DNA of 64,000 nucleotides, from assembly GCF_039729145.1 (NCBI RefSeq), contig NZ_CP155793.1:1116001-1180000 (forward strand). Reading direction: 5' to 3'. This document shows, piece after piece, positions 17,569-25,359 of the stretch. The first letter of the stretch is position 1, and every line of letters begins with the position of its first letter. Below the pieces are notes generated by a model. The model worked only from the letters and a program-made list of their open reading frames with translations. It ran no database searches and was not told the origin of the DNA. The position numbers and the translations under genes are program-made. The stretch is from Microbacterium sp. SY138 (GTDB lineage: Bacteria; Actinomycetota; Actinomycetes; Actinomycetales; Microbacteriaceae).

Positions 17569-18612
17569 ATGCCCATCGTGTCCCTCGAGAACGTATCGAA
17601 GAGATACCCGTCCCCGGCTGGGGCTGACGAGCAGATCACGGCGGTCGACGGCGTCACGTTGCAGATCGATCAGGGAGATGTCTACGGCATCATCGGATAC
17701 TCCGGCGCAGGCAAGTCGACGCTCGTTCGTCTCATCAATGCTCTGGAGCCTGCCTCCGAGGGGCGGATCACTGTCGATGGCGTGGAGATCACGGCTCTCG
17801 CGGAGCGCGAGCTGCGCCGGGTGCGCAGTGGAATCGGAATGATCTTCCAGCAGTTCAACCTCTTCTCGTCGAAGAGCGTGCGGGCGAACGTCGCGTATCC
17901 GCTCAAGCTGGCCGGGTGGTCGAAGCCCGACATCGAGGCGCGTGTCACCGAGCTGCTCAGCTTCGTGGGGTTGAGCGACAAGGCGCGCTCATACCCCGAA
18001 CAGCTCTCCGGCGGTCAGAAGCAGCGTGTGGGCATCGCCAGAGCCCTCGCCACGAGGCCGGCCATCCTCCTCGCAGACGAGGCGACCAGCGCGCTCGACC
18101 CGGAGACCACGCACGAGGTGCTGGCACTGCTCAAGAAGGTGAACGAGGAACAGGGCGTGACGATCGTCGTGATCACGCATGAGATGGATGTCATCCAGAC
18201 GATTGCGACGAAGGTCGCCGTCATGGACCGCGGTCGCGTCATCGAGCACGGCGACGTGTTCGAGGTCTTCTCCAACCCACAGCACGCCGCTTCGCAGCGG
18301 TTCGTCGGCACGGTCGTGAAGGGGGTGCCCTCTCCGTCTGAACGGGCGGTGCTCCGTGAACGTCACGATGGACGCCTCGTGACGTTCTCGTTCCGTGACG
18401 GCGGTCCGTCCCAGGCGCAGGTCTTTCTCCAGCTCGCCGACGCGGGACTGGAATTCGAGCTCGTGTTCGGGGGCATCAACGACATCCGCGGGCGTGCCTT
18501 CGGACACCTCACTCTCGCGATCCGCGGTGAGGACGGTGTCATCGAGCAGACGCTCGCGAGCATCGCCCCACATGTCGACGTGTCCGACATCGACAGCGAG
18601 GAGGTGCGCTGA
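17569..18612 (+). CDS. metN: Methionine ABC transporter ATP-binding protein MetN
   Basis: A 347-residue ABC ATPase with Walker A GYSGAGKST, Q-loop FQQFNLFSSKSV, signature LSGGQKQR and Walker B ILLADEATSALD. A C-terminal NIL domain (about 270-345) binds methionine and shuts the transporter down at high internal methionine. It powers uptake through MetI. Stop and metI start overlap by one base (TGATG). Confidence 0.95.
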   Translation: MPIVSLENVSKRYPSPAGADEQITAVDGVTLQIDQGDVYGIIGYSGAGKSTLVRLINALEPASEGRITVDGVEITALAERELRRVRSGIGMIFQQFNLFSSKSVRANVAYPLKLAGWSKPDIEARVTELLSFVGLSDKARSYPEQLSGGQKQRVGIARALATRPAILLADEATSALDPETTHEVLALLKKVNEEQGVTIVVITHEMDVIQTIATKVAVMDRGRVIEHGDVFEVFSNPQHAASQRFVGTVVKGVPSPSERAVLRERHDGRLVTFSFRDGGPSQAQVFLQLADAGLEFELVFGGINDIRGRAFGHLTLAIRGEDGVIEQTLASIAPHVDVSDIDSEEVR

Positions 18613-19271
18613 TGGATCGTCTCATCGAGCTGGGGCCCGAGTTCTGGACGGCTGCTGTCGAGACTCTCTACATGGTCTCTCTCACGCTGGTGCTGGGCGG
18701 CCTGCTGGGCGGTCTGATCGGCGTCGGTCTGTACCTCACCAGGCCGGGAGGGATGCTGCAGAATCGGGCGGTCTCCGCAGTCCTGAACCTCTTCATCAAC
18801 TTCTTCCGCCCCATCCCGTTCGTGATCCTCATCACGGTGCTGATCCCGTTCTCGCGTTTCATCGTGGGCAGCGGCATCGGCACGAACGCCGCGATCGTGG
18901 CGCTCGTCGTGGCCTCGATGTTCGCGATCGGCCGCATCGTCGAACAGCATCTCGTCGGGGTCTCACCCGGAGTGATCGAAGCCGCACGCGCCATGGGGGC
19001 CGGCCCCTGGCGGACGCTCTTCACCGTCGTGATCCCGGAGGCCCTGGGGCCGCTCATCCTCGGGTACACGTTCGTCATCGTCGCCCTCATCGACATGACC
19101 GCGATGGCGGGTTACATCGGTGCAGGCGGTCTCGGAAACTTCGCACTGACCTACGGACGTCGTCAGTTCGAGCCCGTGGTGATGTGGGCGGCCGTGCTGC
19201 TCATCGTCGTCTTCGTGCACGTGGCGCAGACGCTCGGAACCCGCCTGGCCCGCAAGGTCATGCGCCGCTGA
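18612..19271 (+). CDS. metI: Methionine ABC transporter permease MetI
   Basis: A 219-residue permease with five membrane helices and the ABC-coupling EAA loop EAARAMGAGPWRTLFTVVIPEAL. It forms the MetN2I2 pore. Translationally coupled to metN. Its last 14 bases overlap the convergent pseudouridine synthase gene. Confidence 0.95.
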   Translation: MDRLIELGPEFWTAAVETLYMVSLTLVLGGLLGGLIGVGLYLTRPGGMLQNRAVSAVLNLFINFFRPIPFVILITVLIPFSRFIVGSGIGTNAAIVALVVASMFAIGRIVEQHLVGVSPGVIEAARAMGAGPWRTLFTVVIPEALGPLILGYTFVIVALIDMTAMAGYIGAGGLGNFALTYGRRQFEPVVMWAAVLLIVVFVHVAQTLGTRLARKVMRR

Positions 19272-20214
19272 GGGGAGCCTCGACCGGGTTCTCGTCGGCA
19301 GGCGCCTCCTGCAGGGTGCGACGAGTGGTGAACACCCGCTCCGTCCCGCTCAGCGGATCGATGAAGCGCAGTTCACGAGCGAGCAGCTGCAGCGGGCGGT
19401 CGAAGTCGTCGGGCAGGTCGTCGAGCAGCTCCGGGTAGAACCGGTCGTTCAGGATGCCGATGCCGAGGGCGGCCAGGTGCACGCGCAGCTGGTGCATCTT
19501 GCCGCTGTGCGGGCGGAGCAGCGTATGCACCACGCGATCGTCGCTGCCGATCAGCGCGATCAGCGTCTCGGCGTTCGGCTCCCTGGCATCGTCGACCTGC
19601 ACACGCACCTGGGCGCGGGGCTTCTCGATGTGGTTGCGGTAGACGAGCGGGAACGAGGGGAGCTCGCCGTGATCGGGGAGCTCCGACACCGCCTCGTACA
19701 CCTTCTGCACCTGCCGCTTCTCGAACATCAGCTGGTAGGCGCCGCGGGTCGCCGGTCGTGTCGAGAACATCAGCAGGCCGGCGGTCGCGCGATCCAGGCG
19801 GTGGATCGGCGCCAGGTCGGGATTGTCGAGGAGGTTGCGCAGGCGCACCAGCGCCGAGTTCTGCAGGAACTTGCCGCCGGGAGTCGTGGGCAGGAAATGC
19901 GGCTTGTCGACGACCACGAGATGCTCGTCCTGGTGCAGGACCTCGATCTCGAAGGGGATCCGCGTCTCGACGGCGGGTTCGCGGTAGTACCAGACGAATT
20001 CGACGCTGCCGAGCGGGGCGTCGCGCGGGACGGGGGAGCCGTCGGCCCGCACGATCTCGCCGCGGTCGAACCGCTGGAGAAGACGCTCGGGGTCGAGGTG
20101 GAAGAAGCGCTCGACCATGTAGGCGGCGACGGTGGGCCACGAGCCGGAGAGGGGCACGTGCAATCGTGTGGCTCCCACGCCGTCACGCACGGGGAGGGGG
20201 GAGGGCATGCCCAT
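19258..20214 (-). CDS. RluA-family pseudouridine synthase
   Basis: A 318-residue RNA modification enzyme that isomerises uridine to pseudouridine in rRNA or tRNA. The catalytic Asp141 is in the hallmark IHRLDRATAGLL. Other family stretches are VVDKPHFLPTTPGG and the closing HQLRVHLAALGIGILND. The N-terminal part is not a classical S4 domain, as in the RluA/RluC subgroup that carries its own extension. Ends inside metI on the other strand. Confidence 0.9.
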   Translation of the reverse strand: MGMPSPLPVRDGVGATRLHVPLSGSWPTVAAYMVERFFHLDPERLLQRFDRGEIVRADGSPVPRDAPLGSVEFVWYYREPAVETRIPFEIEVLHQDEHLVVVDKPHFLPTTPGGKFLQNSALVRLRNLLDNPDLAPIHRLDRATAGLLMFSTRPATRGAYQLMFEKRQVQKVYEAVSELPDHGELPSFPLVYRNHIEKPRAQVRVQVDDAREPNAETLIALIGSDDRVVHTLLRPHSGKMHQLRVHLAALGIGILNDRFYPELLDDLPDDFDRPLQLLARELRFIDPLSGTERVFTTRRTLQEAPADENPVEAPLSGA

Positions 20215-20227
20215 CAGATGCGGCCGG

Positions 20228-20722
20228 TCACGAGTCGAAGCTCAGGCTCAGCTTGCGCAGCAGCCCCGCGAGGCGATCCCGATCCGAGCGCGAGAGGGCC
20301 CGCAGCAGGTCGGCCTCCACATCGACGAGACGAGTGATGGCGGCATCCACGCGGATGCGCCCATCGTCGGTGAGCGTCACCAGCACGCTGCGCCCGTCGC
20401 CGGGGTCGGCCTCGCGGCGCACGAAGCGGCGGCCGACAAGACGGTCGATCCGGTTGGTCATCGTGCCGCTCGAGACCAGAGTCTGCTGCAGCAACTGCTT
20501 GGGGGAGAGCTGGAACGGCGCCCCTGCTCGGCGCAGCGCCGAGAGCACATCCCATTCCCAGTGCTCCAGGTCGCTGCGGCGGAACACGTCGCGTCGGGCA
20601 CGGTCGAGGTGGCGCGACAGCCGGTCCATCCGCGACAGCACCTCGAGCGGGGAGAAGTCGAGGTCGGGGCGCTGGGTGTTCCACGCGCCGACGATCCGGT
20701 CGACCTCATCCACCTCGCTCAT
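20228..20722 (-). CDS. MarR-family transcriptional regulator
   Basis: A 164-residue winged-helix regulator. The DNA-binding core is WEWDVLSALRRAG...SSGTMTNRIDRLVGRRFVRREADPGDGRSVLVTLTDDG, with the wing residues of the family. The upstream sequence places GATAAT exactly six bases before the ATG at 20722, so the mRNA is probably leaderless. It lies 13 bases upstream of the pseudouridine synthase on the same strand. Target and ligand are unknown. Confidence 0.88.
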   Translation of the reverse strand: MSEVDEVDRIVGAWNTQRPDLDFSPLEVLSRMDRLSRHLDRARRDVFRRSDLEHWEWDVLSALRRAGAPFQLSPKQLLQQTLVSSGTMTNRIDRLVGRRFVRREADPGDGRSVLVTLTDDGRIRVDAAITRLVDVEADLLRALSRSDRDRLAGLLRKLSLSFDS

Positions 20723-20752
20723 CCGCCCATTATCGCGTGTGCGGCTCGGGGA

Positions 20753-21226
20753 TCAGGACGCCGCCGGCAGGTCGATCGTCATGAAGGTGCTGTGCGGGTC
20801 GAGGACGTAACCGCCGAACGGGCCGCATTCGTGGAAGCCGGCGGCGGAGTAGAGGGCGCGCGCCGGGACGAAGAACTCGGCGCTCCCGGTCTCGAGCGAG
20901 ACACGGCTGATGCCGCGCGCCTCGGCATCCTCCAGCAGGAAGGCGAGCATGGTGCGTCCGAGACCGCGCCCGCGCAGCGCGGGGTCGGTGCGCATCGACT
21001 TGATCTCCTCGTGCCCTTCCGCCACCGTCGCCAGGGCGCCGGTGGCGACGGGGCGGCCGTCGAGGTGCCCGGCGAACAGCCGCACTCCCGGGGCGAGCAG
21101 ACGCTCGAACACCAGGGCATGACGGCTCTCCGGTGGAGCCGTGTGCTCCAACTCCGCATGATGGGCGATCAGGAACTCGGCGAGGGCGGGGTCTGCGGTC
21201 TCCACCCGTTCGATCACGATGCTCAT
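20753..21226 (-). CDS. GNAT-family N-acetyltransferase
   Basis: A 157-residue acetyltransferase with the acetyl-CoA-binding motif A RTDPALRGRGLGRTML and the C-terminal YSAAGFHECGPFGGY typical of amino-acid or small-amine acetyltransferases (PhnO/YjgM type). Start chosen at ATG 21226 (MSIVIERVE); GATGCT six bases upstream could be a -10 for a leaderless mRNA. Substrate unknown. Confidence 0.85.
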   Translation of the reverse strand: MSIVIERVETADPALAEFLIAHHAELEHTAPPESRHALVFERLLAPGVRLFAGHLDGRPVATGALATVAEGHEEIKSMRTDPALRGRGLGRTMLAFLLEDAEARGISRVSLETGSAEFFVPARALYSAAGFHECGPFGGYVLDPHSTFMTIDLPAAS

Positions 21227-21337
21227 GACGCCAGCATCCCAGAGCGGTGTTTCGGGTGGATGACGCACGGGGTGTCAGCGGAACCGGGGCCGGGGCATGG
21301 CAGACTTGATGCCGCGGCGCCCTCGTGGGCGGCGCGG

Positions 21338-21409
21338 TCCGCCGTGGTGTAATGGCAGCACGACAGCCTTTGGAGCTGTGAGGTCTAGGTTCGAGTCCTG
21401 GCGGCGGAG
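21338..21409 (+). tRNA. tRNA-Gln (anticodon UUG)
   Basis: 72 bases fold as a tRNA. The acceptor TCCGCCG pairs with CGGCGGA, the anticodon arm is ACAGC-CTTTGGA-GCTGT with TTG at positions 34-36, the T-arm contains TTCGAGT, and the discriminator is G. CCA is not encoded. The glmU start codon follows after a single base. Confidence 0.97.
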
Positions 21410-21410
21410 C

Positions 21411-22841
21411 ATGACTGGGAACAATCTCGCCATCGTCGTCCTCGCTGCGGGACAGGGCACGCGCATGAAGTCGCGCCTGCCCAAGGTGCTGCACCCGATC
21501 AGCGGGCGTCCGCTCGTGGGGCATGTGCTCACCACAGCGGGCCGGCTGCAGGCGGCGCACGTGGAGGTCGTCGTGCGGCACGAACGCGACCAGGTGGTCG
21601 CGGCGCTGGCCGCCGACTACCCCGACGCCGTGTTCGTCGATCAGGACGACATCCCCGGAACCGGTCGTGCGGTGCAGGTGGCCATCGATGCGCTCCCCAC
21701 CGACTTCGACGGCGACGTGCTCGTCCTCTCCGGCGACTGTCCACTCGCCGATGCCGACACCCTCTCCGCCTTCCTCGCAGAGCACCGCGCCTCGGGCGCG
21801 CCGGCCACGCTGATGACCGCACTGGTCGACGATCCGACCGGCTACGGACGCGTCGTGCGCGATGCCGACGGTGGGGTCGACCGCATCGTGGAGCAGAAGG
21901 ATGCGAACGAGGAAGAGGCCGCCGTCCGCGAGATCAATGCCGGGATGTACGTGTTCCGCGCCGCGACGCTGCGGGCGTACCTGCCCCAGCTGAGTCTCGA
22001 CAATGCCCAGCGTGAGATGTATCTGACCGATGTGCCGGGATTGCTCCGTCGCGACGGCGACCGTGTCGCGGCATCGGTGGTGTCCGATGTCACGGTCACC
22101 TATGGAGTCAACGACCGCGCGCAGCTCGCTCTGGTCGGGCGCCTGCTCAACCAGCGAATCGTGCGTCGCTGGCAGCTCGAGGGCGTGACCGTGATCGACC
22201 CCGCCACCACCTGGATCGACGACGACGCGAAGCTCGCACCCGACGTCACGATCCTCCCGAACACGCAGATCCTCCGCGCCACGGTGATCGCCTCCGGTGC
22301 CGTCATCGGTCCGGACACGACACTCGTGGACTGCGAGGTCGGGGAGGACGCGATCGTCCGCCGCACCGATGCCACGCTGGCCGTGATCGGTGCCGAGGCG
22401 ACCGTCGGCCCGTTCTCGTTCCTCCGCCCCGGCACGATCCTCGGAGCCCGAGGCAAGATCGGCGCCTACGTCGAGACCAAGAACGCCGAGATCGGCGAGG
22501 GCAGCAAGGTTCCGCACCTCTCCTACGTGGGCGATGCGACGATCGGCCGCGGGGTGAACCTGGGCGCGAGCACCATCACGGCGAACTACGACGACGTCAA
22601 CAAGCACCGCACCGAGATCGGTGACGAGGTGCACACCGGGTCGCACACGGTGCTCGTCGCGCCCGTTAGGCTGGGAGCCGGTGCGAAGACCGGTGCAGGC
22701 GCCGTCGTCCGCAAGGACGTCCCCGCCGGCGCGCTGGCCATGAGCGTCGCCCCCCAGCGCAACATCGAGGGCTGGGTCGAGAAGAACAGAGCAGGGACGG
22801 GCGCGGCGGATGCTGCGTCCCGCGAGAATTCGGCGGAATAG
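21411..22841 (+). CDS. glmU: Bifunctional GlmU (GlcN-1-P acetyltransferase / GlcNAc-1-P uridylyltransferase)
   Basis: A 476-residue enzyme that makes UDP-GlcNAc for peptidoglycan. The N-terminal nucleotidyltransferase domain opens with VVLAAGQGTRMKSRLPKVLHP. The C-terminal left-handed beta-helix acetyltransferase includes GPFSFLRPGTILG, HLSYVGDATIGRGVNLGASTITANYDD and the family's closing loop. The ATG at 21411 is the only plausible start and lies one base after tRNA-Gln, so no leader or ribosome-binding site exists outside the tRNA. Followed six bases later by prs. Confidence 0.96.
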   Translation: MTGNNLAIVVLAAGQGTRMKSRLPKVLHPISGRPLVGHVLTTAGRLQAAHVEVVVRHERDQVVAALAADYPDAVFVDQDDIPGTGRAVQVAIDALPTDFDGDVLVLSGDCPLADADTLSAFLAEHRASGAPATLMTALVDDPTGYGRVVRDADGGVDRIVEQKDANEEEAAVREINAGMYVFRAATLRAYLPQLSLDNAQREMYLTDVPGLLRRDGDRVAASVVSDVTVTYGVNDRAQLALVGRLLNQRIVRRWQLEGVTVIDPATTWIDDDAKLAPDVTILPNTQILRATVIASGAVIGPDTTLVDCEVGEDAIVRRTDATLAVIGAEATVGPFSFLRPGTILGARGKIGAYVETKNAEIGEGSKVPHLSYVGDATIGRGVNLGASTITANYDDVNKHRTEIGDEVHTGSHTVLVAPVRLGAGAKTGAGAVVRKDVPAGALAMSVAPQRNIEGWVEKNRAGTGAADAASRENSAE

Positions 22842-22847
22842 GCGGAC

Positions 22848-23882
22848 ATGGCGCGCAAGAAGAAGACGGTCGATCTGGATCGCGACAACGGCGTGGCCCC
22901 CGGGATCATCGCGAAGACCAAGAAGCGGCTCGTCGTCGCCGGTGGACGTTCGCATCCCGAACTCACCGCAGCGGTCGCCGAGGCCCTCGGCACGGAGATC
23001 GCACCGGTCGAGCACCGGACGTTCGCCTCGGGCGAGATCTACGCCCGCTTCGAGGTCTCGATCCGCGGTGTGGATCTCTTCCTGATCCAGACCTTCGGCG
23101 AGCCGGTCAACGAGTGGCTCATGGAGACGCTCATCATGATCGACGCCGCCAAGCGCGCGTCGGCCAAGCGCATCACCGTCGTCGCGCCGTACTATCCGTA
23201 TTCGCGTCAGGACAAGAAGGGTCGCGGACGTGAGCCGATCAGCGCCCGCCTCGTCGCCGACCTGCTGAAGACCGCGGGCGCCGACCGGGTCATGAGCGTC
23301 GACCTGCACGCCGCGCAGATCCAGGGATTCTTCGACGGCCCCGTCGACCACCTGTTCGCCAAGCCCGTGCTCCTGGACTACTTCGAGCGCACGCTGTCGC
23401 CCGAAGACCGTGAGATCCTCACCGTCGTCTCGCCCGACATGGGCCGCGTGCGCGTCGCCGACACCTGGTCGGACAGCCTCGGCGCACCGCTGGCGATCAT
23501 CCACAAGCGTCGCGACCCGAAGGTCGCGAACCAGGTCTCCGTGCACGAGATCGTCGGTGCCGTCGACGGCCGCACCTGTCTCCTCGTCGACGACATGATC
23601 GACACCGGCGGCACGATCGTCAAGGCCGCCCAGGCGCTCAAGGCGAACGGCGCCCATCGCGTCATCGTCGCAGCGACGCACGCGATCTTCAGTGACCCGG
23701 CGTCCGATCGGCTGCAGGACTCGTCCATCGACGAGGTCGTCATCACCGACACGATCCCGCTCACCGAGTCACGTCGCTGGGACAAGCTGACCATCCTCCC
23801 GATCGCCCCGCTGCTGGCGCGCGCGATCCACGAGGTGTTCGAAGACGGCTCGGTGACGAGCATGTTCGGCGGCGACGCGTAA
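22848..23882 (+). CDS. prs: Ribose-phosphate pyrophosphokinase (PRPP synthetase)
   Basis: A 344-residue class I PRPP synthetase that converts ribose-5-phosphate and ATP to PRPP for nucleotide, His and Trp synthesis. It shows the ATP/ribose loop region YPYSRQDKKGRGREPISARLVADLL and the PRPP-binding motif CLLVDDMIDTGGT. A basic N-terminal extension of about 20 residues precedes the usual start of the fold. The glmU-prs pair is a common actinobacterial operon. Confidence 0.96.
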   Translation: MARKKKTVDLDRDNGVAPGIIAKTKKRLVVAGGRSHPELTAAVAEALGTEIAPVEHRTFASGEIYARFEVSIRGVDLFLIQTFGEPVNEWLMETLIMIDAAKRASAKRITVVAPYYPYSRQDKKGRGREPISARLVADLLKTAGADRVMSVDLHAAQIQGFFDGPVDHLFAKPVLLDYFERTLSPEDREILTVVSPDMGRVRVADTWSDSLGAPLAIIHKRRDPKVANQVSVHEIVGAVDGRTCLLVDDMIDTGGTIVKAAQALKANGAHRVIVAATHAIFSDPASDRLQDSSIDEVVITDTIPLTESRRWDKLTILPIAPLLARAIHEVFEDGSVTSMFGGDA

Positions 23883-23975
23883 CGCATCGTCACGGCACAG
23901 CCCGCGCATAGCCGGGGTGCTTACGGTCGAATGGCCGACGAGCGCGTCGGCCGACACCGAGCCGGGAGGACCACC

Positions 23976-24449
23976 ATGATCCGCACGACCGTACCGACCT
24001 CTGTCCGTAAGGGAACCGCACTCCTCGGGATCGCGGGACTCTTCGTCCTCGCCGGATGCTCCGGAAACGCCGACGCCGAGGCGCCCGCCGACAACAGCAG
24101 CACTCCGGACGCCGGTTCCTCCTCGTCGTCCTCCGGCGGCGACTCCACGGGAACCTACGCCGACGGCACCTACACCGCCGATGGGTCGTACCAGACGCCC
24201 GAGACGGTGGAGCAGATCTCCGTCACCCTGACCCTCGCCGACGGCGTCGTGACCGATGTCGAGGTGACCGGCGACCCGCAGGCCCCAGAGAGCAAGCAGT
24301 ACCAGGGGCAGTTCATCGACGGGATCGCCGAGCAGGTCGACGGCAAGGCTCTCGACGACTTGAACGTCAGCCGCGTCGCCGGCTCGTCGCTCACCAGCGG
24401 TGGGTTCAACAAGGCCGTCGAGGCGATCAAGGAGCAGGCCGCCGCCTAG
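23976..24449 (+). CDS. FMN-binding-domain lipoprotein (extracytoplasmic flavoprotein)
   Basis: A 157-residue lipoprotein: the signal peptide ends FVLAGC (Cys28), a Ser-rich linker spans 41-59, and one small FMN_bind domain (about 60-157) follows. The covalent-flavin motif, usually SGATLTS, reads A135-G-S-S138-L-T-S141, so the acceptor position would be Ser138. It directly precedes apbE and a membrane reductase, so it probably receives FMN from ApbE outside the membrane and relays electrons. Start at ATG 23976 with GGGAGG upstream. Confidence 0.85.
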   Translation: MIRTTVPTSVRKGTALLGIAGLFVLAGCSGNADAEAPADNSSTPDAGSSSSSSGGDSTGTYADGTYTADGSYQTPETVEQISVTLTLADGVVTDVEVTGDPQAPESKQYQGQFIDGIAEQVDGKALDDLNVSRVAGSSLTSGGFNKAVEAIKEQAAA

Positions 24450-24463
24450 GCGCCTGATCCACC

Positions 24464-25345
24464 ATGGCCAGCTGGCGTTTCGAGGCCATCGGGACGCAGT
24501 GGGAGATCGAGACGACGGAACCCCTGCCGGAGTCGGCACGCGCCGCGGTGATGGCGGAGATCGACCGCTTCGACCGCGAGTGGTCCCGATTCCGTGCAGA
24601 TTCGGAAGTCGTGCGCCTCGGACGTGAGGGGGGCGGCTTCGCCTCCGCCGATGCCCGGCCGATGCTCGACGCGTACCGTGGGCTCTCCGCCGCGACCGGA
24701 GGCGCCGTCAACCCGCTCGTCGCGGACAGCCTCGACGCGCTCGGGTACGACGCCGAATACTCCCTCGTGCCGGGTGAACCCGTGCGCGCACCGGCGGACT
24801 GGGAACAGGACGTGTCCTGGACGGATACCGATGTCGCGGCCTCGGCGCCTGCCCTGATCGATGTCGGCGCGCTCGGCAAAGGGCGTCTCGTCGACCTCGT
24901 GGCGGCGGTGTTGGCAGCGGTGCCCGGAGACCTCGTGGTCGACGCCGGTGGTGACATCCGGGTCCGCGGCTCCGGTGTGCGCATCGGCCTCGAGCACCCG
25001 TACGATCCGACGAAGGCGATCGGGGTCGTCGACGTGCACGACCAGGCGCTGTGCGCCTCGGCGATCAACCGGAGGGCGTGGGGGAGCGGGCTGCATCATG
25101 TGCTGGATGCCCGCACCGGGATGCCCGTGCGCACGTGGGCCGCGACCTGGGCATGGGCGCCGGAGGCGATGACGGCCGACGCCGTGGCGACGGCTCTCTT
25201 CTTCGACGGCGGTGTCGAGCTCGCAGCGATGTGGAACGTCGAGTGGGTGCGCATGAGCACCGACGGGCGCGTGCAGCGCTCGCCCGGATGCCCGGCCGAA
25301 CTGTTCGTCGCCGCGGGGGCGTCGCACCCCTCAGGTCGGAATTAG
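24464..25345 (+). CDS. apbE: FAD:protein FMN transferase (ApbE family)
   Basis: A 293-residue flavin transferase that attaches FMN from FAD to Thr/Ser of target proteins, using Mg2+. Family elements are DVGALGKGRLVD, VDAGGDIRV, HHVLDARTGMPVRTWAA and the metal-site run MTADAVATALFF. There is no evident signal peptide or lipobox, unusual for an enzyme expected to act outside the membrane; a longer N-terminus is not available because the lipoprotein gene ends 14 bases upstream. Partner of the FMN-binding lipoprotein before it and the oxidoreductase after it. Confidence 0.9.
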   Translation: MASWRFEAIGTQWEIETTEPLPESARAAVMAEIDRFDREWSRFRADSEVVRLGREGGGFASADARPMLDAYRGLSAATGGAVNPLVADSLDALGYDAEYSLVPGEPVRAPADWEQDVSWTDTDVAASAPALIDVGALGKGRLVDLVAAVLAAVPGDLVVDAGGDIRVRGSGVRIGLEHPYDPTKAIGVVDVHDQALCASAINRRAWGSGLHHVLDARTGMPVRTWAATWAWAPEAMTADAVATALFFDGGVELAAMWNVEWVRMSTDGRVQRSPGCPAELFVAAGASHPSGRN

Positions 25346-25359
25346 GGAAGAGTGGAGAA

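Noticed and set aside
21338..21409. An integration (att) site of an island at tRNA-Gln
   Set aside because: There is no integrase and no repeat of the tRNA 3' end downstream; glmU and prs follow as ordinary core genes.
20730..23681. A 983-codon minus-strand open frame over glmU and prs
   Set aside because: It runs through the tRNA-Gln, glmU and prs on the other strand, all unmistakable; the frame only reflects GC-biased third positions.
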